Part shown: piece by piece, positions 30,116-45,600 of the stretch
Numbering within the stretch: position 1 is the first letter of the stretch
Layout of the letters: every line of letters starts with the position of its first letter
NCBI GenBank assembly: GCA_963930645.1
Contig: OZ005660.1
Location: forward strand, 202,768,927-202,832,926
Direction: 5' to 3'
Source: Salticus scenicus
Taxonomy: Eukaryota > Arthropoda > Arachnida > Araneae > Salticidae
Length of the DNA stretch: 64,000 bases
The notes under the pieces: generated by a model
The model's database searches: none
Seen by the model: the letters and a program-made list of their open reading frames with translations, nothing else
What the model was told of the DNA's origin: nothing
Program-made: the position numbers and the translations under genes

Positions 30116-33100
30116 GTATTCCTTATAACACAATTTATTTTTTCACGTTTTGTCGCTTTTTAATGTGTAGGTCTAACCAACGAGATAAATAAAGTAGAAT
30201 GACGATTCAATGGATAAAGGATTAGCTTTCCGTGGTTCAACATGAATCACTTGATATCAACCAATAGATTGCTATGTTTGTCCCTTTACCTCTATTTTGG
30301 CATTTAAATTTCAGTTCAACAAATTATTATTATTTTTATTATTATTAGGTAACACGACAGTCCTATAACCGTCATAAATTGCTTTTAAAATAAATTTTCA
30401 CATATTTTCCATTATAATAAATAATATTTTTTTTTTTTTTCATCATTTCCCAACAAAGTTTAAAAGTGTTTATAAAGAAAAGTTAAACTTTTAAAGTAGC
30501 TAAATTTAACGACAAATAATGATTTATCAACTATTTTTAAATATTTTGTCGGTTAAATTTCGACTACACGAAATAAAAAAGAAGTAAAATGAAAACTAAA
30601 ATGATTTGTTGTTGTTGTTGTTGTTGTAGGGGGTATGCATTGAGACTTATAGCTTCTGGGGCTGTTGTCTCAACAACTAAAATGATTTAGAACAAAAGAA
30701 TATTTAAGTAAACAAAAACATTGGCGGTTATTATTTTCACAGAGTACTATCTCCAAACCTTTGCAATAGAAATTTATTGAAAATAACCAAGGGAACCAAC
30801 GCATAGATGGTTCATCTCACATGACTCATGTTGGACCATGTCAGGGTTACCATTTATCACTCTACTTTATTTAACTCGTTGGGTTTAACCGGCACTGCTC
30901 GGTTTGAAGTATTGCTTGTAAAATTTTTGGATTAAGGAAAGTATGAGATGGAATTAAAACTAGAATAAATTAAATTAAAAATCTTCCAGCATTGTGAATG
31001 AACGTTTTGAATAAATGGTTTCCAAACCGAATACAGGAGGTTGAAAAAACATCTTAATAGGTGCATAGAACTTCTGTGTAAACAATAAGCCTTTACACAA
31101 GAGAGACGCATTTTTGGAGGCATTAAGATTTTTATAAATGTATAAATGCTAAACAGAAGAATAAAGTTATTTATATAGCTGTTGAGTTTTGGGGGTCAAA
31201 ATTATCTAAACGTTAAAACTGAGAGAAAAATTTAATAGAATAAAAGGAAAGCAATAGAAATAAACCACTACATGTACTATTTTAATAAAATCCTAATTAT
31301 GACAATTTGAACTCATTTGAGAATTTAAGCAATAAAACCACAAATAAACAATTAATTTGAATAATAATAATGATAATAATAATAATAATAAGATATTTAC
31401 CTGTTTATCTTTTCTCTTTAATATAAAAAGAAAGATATTTACTTATTTATTTATTTTTGGCATCAATTTGATTTTTCTTTTAAATAATTTTAAAATTAAA
31501 ATGGGGTTTTTATTTAATATCTTTTGAACCAATTATCCGATTGAGCTAAAAAAAATACGCATTAGCTAGATTATTTTCCTGGTTAATAAATGTAACAATT
31601 TTCAATAAGTTGAATTGTGTAGCTTTGTACAGCGAAATGAACATCCAGACAGATACGAGGTTATGACTTTTTTTTAGAAATCGATCACTTACAACCACAT
31701 AATTTATCTACATATTTATGTAGGGTGACCTTTCAGTAATTAACCACAGGTTAGTAATCGACCACTTAAGCACAAAAATCATGAAATCAAGAATTAATGA
31801 GGGAAAGTTCTTAATCTGATTGCTGGAATTGACCCTAGCAGTTCGGCGTTTTTTGCGGTTTTCTCTGATATTCACTTAAATGCGGGCTGGAATCCCTTAG
31901 AAAGACCCCACGGATGGCACACTACCTCAGGCCTAGCACCCTCGTATAGTCAGTCGGCCTTAATCCCACACACCAGCACCAAAGATGAAATATTTTATTT
32001 ATTTTTATGTTTAGTATTGAAAATGTGTAGTAGATGGCAGCACTATTAAATCTAGCTCAGTAGGAATATCATAAAACTTGATAATGTTGCCAACTGTAGT
32101 GGTATATTATATGTCCACGGAAAATCCGTGGATATGTCCCAAGTCCGAACGCTTAGGTTAGGACTTAGGACTTTTTGCAGTTTTTTTTTTTTTTTTTTTC
32201 CTCCTAATGTAGGGAAAGCCGTAGGTGGCAGAAAGGAGGGGGTCAAACACAAATACTACACGAAATTTTACAGGTTTGTAGGAAATTTTTGAATTAAACT
32301 TCATTTTTATCATTCAGCGACATGTACTAAAATTTGAATCCCCACCAAAACTTTTTCTGACCGGCCTTGAGTGTTAGTGTAAGGACGAATTTCGAATTCG
32401 TGAGAATTTTTTGGGGTAGACATTTAATAGGATTTTCTTAATTTTTCACGGCTTTTTACTAAAATAGGGGCTTTTACAGTCAGTAGAGACAGGGCAAAAT
32501 TTGAGTTCGCAACACAGAAATTGGTTAGTTTATAGTTAAACCTTATGAGGGATATTCATAGTTCTATCATAGAAAATTAACTTATTTACGAAGGTCGTTC
32601 AGAAAATTATAATTCAGACCACGAATACTATAAGTTAAATGGATGTAAATGTTCGAATTTACATTATTTGTCAAAGAGTTTTCTAATAATCATACATGTT
32701 ATTTTGCTTAATTTTTTAAAGCTTTATAGCAATAATTTTCTTTTCCAATAATGATTTTATTATTAGAGAAAAATTTTCAACTTAACATTATTGGGGGGAA
32801 AAAGGTGTCTCTGATAATCTATGAATTTCCACTAAAGTTTCCTTGCAGGAAATATTGTTTTAGGTTTGAAATTTTAATCTTAACTACTTGGAGTAGGTTT
32901 ACCACTTTTATTAGTTCCCCATCATACTATAGGTATGGGGAACTTAGGTAATCGTGAAAAATTTCGACCTTGGTTTTTTGACTTTTTTATACGTTTTCAG
33001 GTGTGAGGAATCCGAAAATGCCAAAATTTGTATGGTGTCCGTTAGTGTGTCAGTCCGTTAGTGTGTTAGTCCGTTAGTTTGTTAGTCTGTTTACACGATA

Positions 33101-36100
33101 TCTCACGAACAAATGATCGCAGAGAGGTCAGATCAGTTTTAAAATATTACTTTCGATACTGGCAAGAACCCTATTCATTTGCAACATTCGAATTAAAAAA
33201 CTTCAGCAGTTATTCGAAATTTAAGATTTTCTTAACATGGGGGAATAGGACAAAAATTCACTTAAACGTGCATTACAAGGAAACTTTTTACTGTAAAAAT
33301 GTCAGACCAGTTTTAAAATATCAGTTTTGATGCCGGAATGAACATCAGTAACTATAAATATGCTACTTTGAAAATTTCGCAAGTTATTGGAAATTTACGA
33401 ATTTCTTAACATGGCAGTATAGGGCAAAATTTCACATAAACGTCAATTTTGAGAGATATTTTCATCGTAAAGATGTCAGACTACTTTTGAAATATCATTT
33501 AGGACACTGGCATGAATATCAATGACTATGAATTTTCCAATATAAAAATTTCGTAAGTTATTGGACATTTACGAATTTCTTAACATGGCTGAATAGAGCA
33601 AAATTTCACATAAACGTCAATCTTGGGGGATATTTTCATCGTAAAGATGTCAAACCACTTTCGAAATATTATTTAGGATACTGGCATGAATATCATAGAC
33701 TATGATTTTTCCAATTTAAAAATTCGTAAGTTATTTGGAATTTACGATTTACTTAACGTGTCAGAATAAGGCAAAATTGAGCATAAACTTCCATTTTGAG
33801 GATCATAAATACATTAGACAACTTCAAATTACATTTATGATATTTGTTTGAACATGATTGAATACAAATATTCTAATAGGAAAATTTCGTAAATTATTCG
33901 TAATTTACTATTTTACCAACATAACGAAATTGTAAATTTTTCATATAAATATGAATTTTGAGGATTATTGCATTGGAAATAGTAGCATGAAAAGTAAACA
34001 ACGGAATTGACCCTGATAAAATAAATTAATAGATTAGAATAAGATAAATATATCGAAGTGAACGGTGAATAGCCTATTAGGAGGGGATTTCATTCTGTCA
34101 CTGTATCAAGCTTTGGTTAAATTCATTTCTTTTAACATGATTATAATATGTCTCGTACTAGAAATTTATGAAAACATAAATATGATGGGGAACTGAGCAG
34201 AGTCCACCTATGCCAACTAGTTTTTCTACTTAAAGTCATCGTTGCTTATTTAGAAGCCATTGCATTATTTACTAGCTAAATAATGTCATGGAACAAAATT
34301 CACTTTTTCAAGCTTGAATTTGACAGTCAGGTATGCCCACTCAGAAATATGATGGCTTATTACTTATTTTTTGTTTCTTTATACACAGTTTAGATACATA
34401 GAGATTAACTTCATTAAGAGGGTGGACAGCGGTTAGTTGAAATCAAAGGTGTTGGTGTTAGGGTTAAGGCCAACTGACTGCAGTAAGTTTCTGAACCAGA
34501 GGCAGGTGCCCTCCACAGACCTTATACAAGTAGATCACGCAACTCTCCTTATTATTAGTTCACTATAGATTCCTCTTGTGGACCATGCATAGAGAGATGA
34601 GAACGAACATTATATTATTCTTGTGTGGATCCAAAGTAGTTTTGACCTTTTTAATTTCTGCATTGTACACATACTTTTTATTTAAGCCTCTAGATTTAAG
34701 CATGGTTGGAATGCTAAAATGTTTAAAATTAATTCAAAAACGAATTCTTTATGAGAAATCATTCTTTATGAGAAATTTTTTGTTTAAATTATTTTTTTTA
34801 AAAAGTGCTTTCTTATAGAAGAATTTCTCTCAAATCTGGAACACGTGGCATACGGCGCTGACGGCAAAGGATGAAGGTATCAGATTACACCCTCATGTTG
34901 AGGACATTCACTACAATGGGAAGTCCTATTGGTGACGTAATCTATCTGTATAAGGTTTATGGGGTGGAGGTGAGTGGGAGGGGTTATTCTAAGAAAGTCT
35001 GGCTTGTATTTACACAAGTTTCGGGGAAAAACACGGAAAATTCCGAACGGCCAGGCCAACGAGTGCGACCTGAGATCGAACCCGGTACCTTACGTCCACC
35101 AACTTCGAGAACAGAACCTCTCGGTCACTGCTAAGACTCAAATCGAAGGAAAAATAAAATCACATGCTCTCTGGAAACGTGATTCCATGACAGAGGTACG
35201 CCAATAATACAAAGGGCATTCCATAAAAACTGAGAGTAAAATCATAAAAAATCAAGAAATATATTTATAGCAAAAAATACATCATTCTTTTTCAAAATAC
35301 CTTCCGCCAGATGATATGCAACGGTCCCATCGTTCAACCCACTTTTCAAAACAAGTAGAGAAGCCCTTTTCTGGAAGCAGCTTCAAAGAACCCTCCACTG
35401 CTGAAATAACTTCAGAATCTGTATTCAGTTTTCTGCCACGGAGCTTCTCCTTCAATGTCGGAAACAGCCATAAATCGCATGGTGCGAGATCTGGATTGTA
35501 AGGGGGGATGTGGCATGATTTTAATATTGCATTTACTAAGATATTGCTGAACAGAAGTAGCGACATGCAGGCGAGCATTATCGTGATGTAATGTCCAATT
35601 CCCTACCAGTTCATGACGCTTTCTCGATATGTGTTGTCGCAAAATTTTCAAAACTGAAACATAATAATCACCATTCATAGTAGTTTTTGGAGGCACAGCA
35701 TGCTGATAGATTACACCTTTATGATCAAAGGAAATAATCATCATGACCTTTCCAGCAGATTTGGTTTGTCGGATTATTTTCGGAGGCGGAGAATCAGTAT
35801 GTTTCCACACACTTGTTGCAGACTTGGTAAGGGGATCATAATGATGCACCAAGTTTCATCACCTGTTATTACAGTCTTTAGAAGATTTGGATCATTTTGA
35901 AGCATCTGTTTCCATTCACAACATTGGTGAATACTTGTTTTCATTTGTTCTTTAGTAAGGTGATGAGGGACCCATCTGAAAGAAACATAGCGAAGCTGTA
36001 AATTGTTGCGTAGAATGCGAAATATCGACGTTTTCGAAATGTTTGTTGATGCCGCTATCTCGTCACATGTCATTCGCCGACTTTCTTGAAGGGTTACCCA

Positions 36101-36634
36101 CACAGTGTTAACATTTCGATCCTTCACAACACTTTTTGGTCGCCCAGGCATAGGAGCCAGTTCTGCAGACAAATGGCCTTTCTTGAAATCACCATGCCAT
36201 CTAAAAATCGTAGACTCACCAAAACATTTGTCTTTGTAAGCTTCTTTCATTAACTTAACTATTTCTGGAGCTGTTTTGCTCAAACGGTAGCAAAATTTTA
36301 TGGCACAATGCATTTTATTTTTTAACTCTGAACCACTCATCTCCATTTCTGTAGGGCAAATAAAACAGTTCGTTAAACAAGTACAGAAATAGGAATATAA
36401 AACCGTCTGCTTCGTTTAGATTTTTGTATAAACGTACAGTTAACAGTTTGAAAAAATCGCCTGCACTTATATTTTTTAGTTTCGCGGTGTTGCCACTACG
36501 TAAAAAAATAACTCTCAGTTTTTATGGAATGCCCTTTGTACATGGGCCTCTAGTGGAGGTAAATTAGTATTAAATATTAAAAAAAAAAAAAAAAAAAGTT
36601 TAACGGAAAATATGACATTACAATTGCAACAATG

Positions 36635-36665
<31 letters not shown>

Positions 36666-39600
36666 GTAATTTTAAATGAATAAAATAAAAATACTTGAAC
36701 TGACTTGTTAATCTCGAATTAAAACAATAAAAATAAATAAATAATTAGGATTAAAATAAACATATCGGATTTGTTATGTAAGGCTATGCAGATTTGGACT
36801 TATCATTATGATATAGATGTTAGAATGTAAAAGATAATGTTGTTATTTAATATATATTTAAATAAAATATATGTCATGCAAATCGATGTTAAATGATTTA
36901 AACTGGCATGAGAAAAAAAACTAATAAATGTAAACTATTTAATTATTCGACTGAGCTGAAGTTTTGCATACATGTCCATTATCCGAATCCGTTAAAATGA
37001 AGTTTTCAGCACATTTTGAAATAAAAGAATGATTTCAAAAGTTTTTAATTTATGTATTATTTTTACTAATATTCGTAAAATAATTGTTTAAATTTCAGGT
37101 ATTCAAATAGACCAGTCAACGGGAAGTAATGCCACTTCACGTTCTTCAAAATCCCTGAGTTATGTGAAACATAATGTATCCAGCTTGGGCACTCATTGCA
37201 ATTATTCCGATTGCAAGGCTGAAAGTGGGTACAGCAATTCTATTGTTTCTTCGACTGAATTCGTCTTTGACAAGGAAGTAAGTTTCGCACACGCCGTATA
37301 TCTATTTATTTATTTTTCAGTTTATTTTCTGTTCGTTTTTATTAACACTTTATAACATGTTAATAGGTGTTTATGATTTCGGTTTGCCTGTCTGTTCGTC
37401 CGCCTGTCTCTGTCCGCGCTGCAACTCCCGTAAATATTTATAGAATTCTTCTAAACTGTTATATGTTATTCAAGTTCACTATGGGGTGCTCTTTTTTGAA
37501 ATTGAAAGTAAATATCACCTCTGGTTTGTGTACAAAGACGGCCAAAAGAATTCCAAGCCGTTGCGTTCTATGAGAGATATTTCTATAAACGATATTTTAA
37601 TACTTTTATTTTGTAGAAATCATAATGAAATGATTTTTTTCTCCGTATATAAGTGGGGGGGAAATTCTACAGGATATTGATGATTAGCATGAAGATGATT
37701 AGCATTTTCATTTTATTAATCATTTTAACACTTTGTAATAATATTTAAGAGTGATTATAAATTCAGTTACTCTACCTGGCTGTATTTCTGTTTGCCTATC
37801 TATCTGATTTATGTACAAAGACATGCACCCAAAAGAATGCCAGCACTTTGCATTCTATGAGAGGAATTTTTATAAATCATGCTTAAATTAATTTGTACTG
37901 CAAAAATGATAATTAAATTGACATTAATTAATGATATATTTAAAAAAATGTTTTCTACAGAATATGGTATATTTAACGTTAATTGCTGTAATTACAGATA
38001 TATAACAGCCAATCACGTCCCATACTTTCTCGATCGGGGAGAGATTAGGAGACCTTGAAGGCCAAGGAGGAACTGGATATATGCTGCAAGACTTGTCTGC
38101 TAATGAGTGCAATGTGCGATCACGCGCTATCTTGCTGGAAGAAACATTTTGCAGCCGCTGAATGTATGATAATATAAACGGCTGCAGCACCAAACCAACA
38201 TATCGTCGTACAGCCAGTTTGCTTCTCAACACGTACTTCGTGTGACCTGCTATGTGCTATCTAGTGGGATAATGACCCAAAACTATTTTGAGCGGCATGG
38301 CGTTCAACAACAGGGTTCAGATTTCCTCAATCCTCCCCCCCCCCCCCCCCAATGCCTCCAGACTCTCACAATAGGGCTATTATTAGACAAACAAAACTGA
38401 GACTTATCAGGGATGTTCAGAGACAAGTCTTAATTCAGTTTGTCTAATGATAGTCCCCTGGTTAGAGTCTAGAGGCGTGTGGGGAAGAGGGATTCTGAAC
38501 ATTATTGTTAAACGCCATACCACTTGTCAACAGGGCATAATGGTTTGAGGCGTCATCACACTAGAGTGCTGCAGCCGGTTATGATACCATACATTTAGAT
38601 ACTTCAAAATGGATTTTTCCTGCAAGACAACGTGCGATCGCACATTGCCCTCATTAGCAGACAAGCCTTGCAGCATGTCCAGTTCCTTCTAGGCCTTCGA
38701 GGTCTCCTAATCTCTCACCAATTGAGAAAATGTGGAACATGATTGACCGTCACATTTTTTACACTGCCCCAGCCTCAGTAAGAGGATGTACTATGGTTGA
38801 AAACAATGGACTTCCTTAGGACACTATCCGCACTCTAAATGAATTTATACCTCATAGGGTTGCTACCTATATCGCCGTGACAGGGGGTCACATTTTGTAC
38901 TGATTACCCCGTATTACGTCGTTGTATCTAAAATTACCTTTTTGTAAATGGCATCACTTATTTAAATATGCATCAGTTGTCTGTATATAAATTTTCATGG
39001 CATTCTATTCATTTTTTTGTGGCGTTAAATTTTTTTATGTCGTTACTGTATGTTTTAACAAGGGCTGTAATATAATTTTTATACTTGATATCATTAAAAT
39101 GTTCTCTTATTTTTGTTTTAATTTTTCTTTTTGTCTTGTACGGACCAGTATCATCCCCCATCCCCTAAAAATAAAATAAATAAATAAATAATAAAAATAA
39201 TAAACGGTAAATTCCTGCTGTTTTAAAATAATCAACTTGATCCTTGTCGTTTGTAATGCGTTGAAAAAAATATTTTGATTTGGTTTAATGGGGATATTTA
39301 TTCCTATTTTTTGCAGCTTAATTTTAAATTTGTTACAGGCTCTTTTATAATATGAAACTGCCAAAGTATAATTTTGTTTTTGTTCTTGAGCATTATTTTT
39401 TCGATAATTTTACTTATACAGTCGAACCTCGTTAATGTGAACACTGTTAACGTGAATTACTTTTAACATGAACTGTTTCCACAATTCCCATCAAAAACAA
39501 GATTAGTTTCTGAGTTACTGATAGCACGAACTACTGATAATATGAACAAATTTTTTATCCCCCTTGAGATTCACGTTAACGAGGTTCGACTGTATCTGTT

Positions 39601-42600
39601 TCTATAGAGCTTGAACATTAGTTTATTTATTATATTGCAACCGATGTTTTCGCAAATTTTAGTTATTTTATATAATTTACGCTTTAGAAATTCGTCTTTA
39701 GAACATACTATAATAACGCGAATAATATAGGATTGCATACTTGCCAACTCTCCCTTATTTTAAGGGAGACTCACTTATTTTGGGAGTATCTTCCACTCTC
39801 CCTTATTCTCATACATTTCTCCCTTATTTTGAACATTTTAAAGTTATACCTGTAATTTATTCAAAACTTCGACAGATCTGCAATTTTTTAAGCGATATTT
39901 TTGTTTTTGCTGAAAAAAAAAAATTCTCATCCAACTCAATAGATAGCACTATTTTTAATAAAAAATTACTAGATTTTTACTTAATAATTAAATTTAACTT
40001 ATGCATGTAGATTTTTGACAATTTAAGCTATAGATCAAACTATTAAAGATTATCATATGTCAAAAACCCATCAACGATGTCTAGGGCTGAAAATGTCTCA
40101 CAAAATTGCCATTATTTTGAACCTTCGGTGTTGGCAGGTATGGGACTTAATGGCGGCAATTTTATATATCTATGGAGTATTATAATTTTTGTTTATAATT
40201 TCGTTGCTAATTTCCGATAAACTGTCTATACTTTCCAGACTTTGTAGTTTGAAGATTACTATATATATATTGTAGTTTGAAAATTTTTGTACTGTAACAT
40301 CCAAAAAATTTAGTTTCTTTTCATTTTCAACTTCAAGAAAGTCACAAGGGGAAAATGTGACCAAAAACGTCATAAGTCAATTTTAAATGTGTTTAACTCT
40401 TTAGCTTGTTTTGTTAAACGCGTTTAAAACATGTTAACAATATACTTTTATGGATTTTAAAATATGACCTATCATTTTAGGCGTACCGGCGTGATTTTAC
40501 AATGCTTTTCGTCTAGCGTTCTTTCTTATGATACAAGTAATGTTAATTGATTATATTACGAATCAGATATAAGTCTTATAGTTTTTTTTATTGGAACATT
40601 TAACGAGAGATTCTTTTAAAAAATATACATGTATTTATAATTTTTTCTCTCCTACAGTGTTCCAAATCTGAAATTGAAATCTATATCAAATGTAGCTACG
40701 TAGTTGCATGCGTGCTATCGGGATTGTTGCTTTACCTTGTTACTGACAGGTGAGTACTTCGAGTTTGACTTTCTGACATATTTAGGCTTTTAATTGTGTG
40801 CTTGTGTGCATTCCATTTACAAAAAAAAAAAAAAAAGATCAAAGTTTGAAGAACTTTTTCAAGAAGGTTTGTCGGGGATGGTTAAGAAATTATTCTAAAT
40901 ATATTCCATACACTTTTATTTTAATTTTTATTTATTTATTTTGTTTGTTTAAATAAGAAGGGTACAGTCGGGGAAAAAAAAATCAAAGCAGTCTTTGGGG
41001 ACTGCCGATAGAAGTGAAAACTAAGTAACTTGTGAATTGTATCGTCGAGCTATTAGATTATTATTTTCGAATTAATTTTGGTTTGTAAAAAAGTGTTTAT
41101 GATCTGTATTATACGATTCGGCACAGTATTTGTAGCTACCCATATTAAATTAACTAAGCCTTATATTAGGTAAAAATATTGATTACTTATGAAATTATTT
41201 TATTAGTAGCTGAGATACAAAAGAAAACCCATTCAGGACACCTCAAAACTACTGTTCGATTCCAACTCAACAAAGCTTTCAAATGATGTATTACTTATGA
41301 AATTATTTTAATTGGTAGCTGAGATACAAAAGAAAACCCACCCAGGACACCTCAAAACGTGTAAATCACGTGAAATCTCGAATTCCACTTTCGATAATAT
41401 AACAGAACTTTAAAATATCTTTAGAATGATGTATTAAAAATAATTTAATCATAATTAGAAATTGAAATACGCGTATTAGAATAAAATTTAAATTGCAATT
41501 AAAATGTAATTTTTTTTCCAAAATCGATGAAATTTGAACTGCAACTATCCCGTGTGCTGTTAATGGCGCACAGTAAGTTTCAAAGAATTTAGAAGAAAAT
41601 TGAAGCATTTTCTAATTTGCAACTTTTATTCCTGGTAGAAAACCACGTTATGTCAATTGGCAAAAAATATGTTTCTTTCCGATCAGATTATCTGTGACTG
41701 GGTTGTCATGGTAACGAACGTCTGCAGAATTTCATTCAAAGCGTTAGCTGACGTTGACGCGAGTTTATGATTTTTGTTCACCCAAAAGTTCTCAACGCGC
41801 CTAAAGATGTTTTCACTTCAAAAACGCGTTATTCACTGTTATTTTGTTATTTTAGCGCAGATAAATCTTATAAGTATCATTAAACAAGAAATGAAGTGTA
41901 CTTTTTGAAACTCGTGTGAAAGTTTGAATTAGGGGTCATCTACATATTAAAATGAGCGCCAATTTCGATTTGTTTTTTCAATAGCAACATTCAATTTTGA
42001 CTTCATTTTTTAATTTCTGAGAGATTGGCAGTGCGGAAAAGTATACAGTTTGTATATCTGTAGTTTCAATAGAGTTATAACCAAAAACGTGTTTGAGGGC
42101 AGTCCGTAAATCTAGAAAAGTAAAATTAAGATCATAGAAGAATTAGAATAAAATTTTACTGTTTCACACCAGATGTTATTTTAAGAAAAAAAAAAAAAAA
42201 ATCTGGAGTGACTCCACTCGACTTTCCGAACATTGAGTAACTAACAGTTTTGTAGATAAAATAAAGAAAGAGGAGTTGCTAAACAAACAAAAGAGAGAAA
42301 ACCATAATAGAGTGTTTGAGTATTTTTCTCCATATATCACACGAGGTTTTATTTAACGCTACTGAACTTTGAGCCCATAGATCATAATTATAAAGAAATT
42401 TTCGTTGTGTCCCTGTAAAAATGTATAAATGCTAGATTCACCAAAATGCTTATAGTTAGTGCAACAGTGATTTATAATATTCATACAAATTTTCAGCTCA
42501 ATTGAATAAGGCGTTTAGATGCTATCGCACTTTTAAATATTTGGTCTCATAGGCCATAATGATAAAGAATGTTTCTCTGTGTCCCTGGAAAAAAATTGTA

Positions 42601-45600
42601 AGTGCTAGATTCACCAAAATATATACAGTTGGTGCAAATGCGACCTATAACATGTGTACAAATTTTTTGCTCAGATTAATATGGCGTTTAGACGCTATCA
42701 CACTTTTAAAAATTTGGCCCCATAGGCCATAATGATAAAGAATTTTTCTTTGTGTCCCTGTAAAAAAACTATAAGTGCTAGATTATCCAAAATCTATACA
42801 GATTGAGTATCTGTGACCTATAATGTGTGTATAAAGTTTTTGCTCAATTGAATAAGGCGTTTAGATGCTATCGCACTTTTAAGATTTTGGTCCCATAGGC
42901 CATAATGATAAAGAATTTTTCTTTGTGTCCCTGTAAAAAAACTATAAGTGCTAGATTCACCAAAATCTATAGGGTTAGTACTATGGTGACTTACAATATA
43001 CGTACCAACTTTCAGCTTATTCGAACAAAGCGTTTAGACGCTAGCGTGTTCACTCACAGACATACACACATACATACACACATACACACATACACACACA
43101 CATACATACATCATCTCAAAAATAGTGGAAACGGACTCAGGGGACCTCGAAACGTATAGAAACATCAAAATCTCCAATTCGGATTTTTGACATGATTACA
43201 ATACTTTCCTCACTATAGTGTTCGGAAAGTAAAAAGGCACATAATTAGGCTATGATGTAAAATGTAAATGCATTTATAAATACTATAATGCATTTTAGAT
43301 ATATTTAAATATAAATATGCTATACTTAAGATTCGTCAATCAATGTTTTGAAAGTGTGCGATATTTTTCATTTAAAAAGTGGCAATCATGCGGTAACAGT
43401 TATCTGCAATAAAACTGCTCCTTCACTTTAATAAAAATCTTTTATTTTATATTGTGGGCGTAACATAATGTACGAATTACAATAATATATATATGCATAA
43501 AGTTTAACAAAATTGATATCAATTATTGGTGTTATACGATGATGAATAAAAACTTTGTGAGCAAACAAAATAATTCAATACAACAACGCACAAACGACAT
43601 CTTGTGTGTTTTGTGGTGGTGTAAAGACGGAAAGCCCAGATCCCTTCCACTGGCTATTGCAAAATTTCCTTTTAACCCTTTCAGTCGCAGTGTTCTCGCT
43701 GATGGAACACTTAATTTTAATTCTCAAGTGCAAAAACTCATCCCGGAAATTTTTTAGCAAAAATTTACATTTATAACATAGCAAAAAAGGCCCTTTTTTT
43801 AACGTGAAAATTAAAAATTTCTTCTATTTCAATTATGTTCGTAAATTCCGGTGGCAGTGTAATTTAAATTATCCGAATTACCTTGTGCCGTAAAGGGTTA
43901 AAATACTCCGGAATAAATTGAAATGTTGGGATCTATGCAACTTTTACGAGTTTTTGCTGTCGATAATGTTTACTTTTTAAGTGATTTATTTATTAAATTA
44001 AATATTATTTGAATGTAATAAGGTTTACTTACAGATGTTTCAAACCGAAAATTTCTCGAAAAGGAACAATGCTAATTTTTTATTTTTTAAATATTTATGA
44101 TCAGCTATGTGTCTAAAAGCCATTTTTTAAATTAGTTTAGTAATTTTCAAGATAAATTAAGTAGTGAACGTTAAAGAGTTAATGCAAATAAAAGAATCTT
44201 GCTTTAAATATTAAATTTTTATTAGTGATTTTTTTTTTAAATTAATAATGAATGAATATTAATTAACATTTAAATATCAACTGATATTCTTGAAAATGAA
44301 ATGAGTCATTTAAAAACATTTTGAGCCTCTCCCATGATTTTTGAATCGCCACGCCCCTGCTCTGTTTCCTTATTTATTATTATTATTAATTATATATATA
44401 TATTACAATTCAAATTTATCACAGATAGCTAATAAACAGAAAATTTTTATTATATAAATACACAACTGAAAGAACAAACCCTTAAAAATTCTCTTAAAAC
44501 TTGGTTTATTAAGTAACTTCCTTGGGAACAGTAGTGACATTGATTATCAAATTAGCTTATAAAAAATATTTTTCTGCATAAAAATATGTTTTAAACATTT
44601 TTATACATAAAATTTATATTTTAAACATGAAAGAGAGCGATTTTTGTTACATAAATCATAGTTACCAACATATTAATTTATTCCGGAATATTTTTAACCC
44701 CACCTTTATTTCGTACCCCCCCTTTTTTTCTTTAAGAAATTTTTTTTCTTATTTTATCGTAGCTATATGTTGGAGAGAATTATTCTATAAATAAAGTGTT
44801 GCAAAATAAAGGCTGTGCTAAAAATACTTCGTAATAAATTAAAATGGTGGCGGCAGCAATACATAAATCCTACTTGCCTACCATCTCATTAATAATCGTA
44901 ACATTGTCACGCCCTTTTAAAACACGTCCTTTTTTCCACACCACTTTATTTTTAGAGTAAATTTCTCCAAATGTAGTTACGATTAAATAGGAATAAAATT
45001 ACTCTAAAAGAAAGAAAAAAATAAAAACTGGTGTGAAGAAAAATGCGGGTACTAAAAGCGTTACGATTCATAATGAGATTGTTGGCAATTATGCATAAAT
45101 TGATGAATATCTTCATTATCAGTTCTTCTTCAATCTATTTTGTTTAACTTTGTTTAAATTTGATGCTTATTTTCCAACTATCGCTGTCATCCGTCGCCGT
45201 TGTATTTTAGAAAAATAAGCTTAGATTTTATTTTCTTGCTGCGTAATATATAGTTTGCATATTGTGTTTATATATATATATATATATATATTGTGACATT
45301 AACACTAATAAAACCAATCATAATAATATAATAATTATAATTAATAATTCCGCTAAGTTTTTCTTTTGTGTTCGATAAGCATCGTTATGTTTAAAAACTT
45401 CCTTGAATAACTGTACATCTAATTCTCCATTGGATGAACGTGCGAAATGGAAAAAAGACAACTAAATTAAACTTAGAAAAATTTGAGTATGAGTTCTATT
45501 CATTATCCAGAACAATACATATATATAATCCGAATATTGTACCTAAAACAGGGTTTTCAATTTTTAAGGAGAAAAAAAAATAAAATAAAAATAGAAATCA

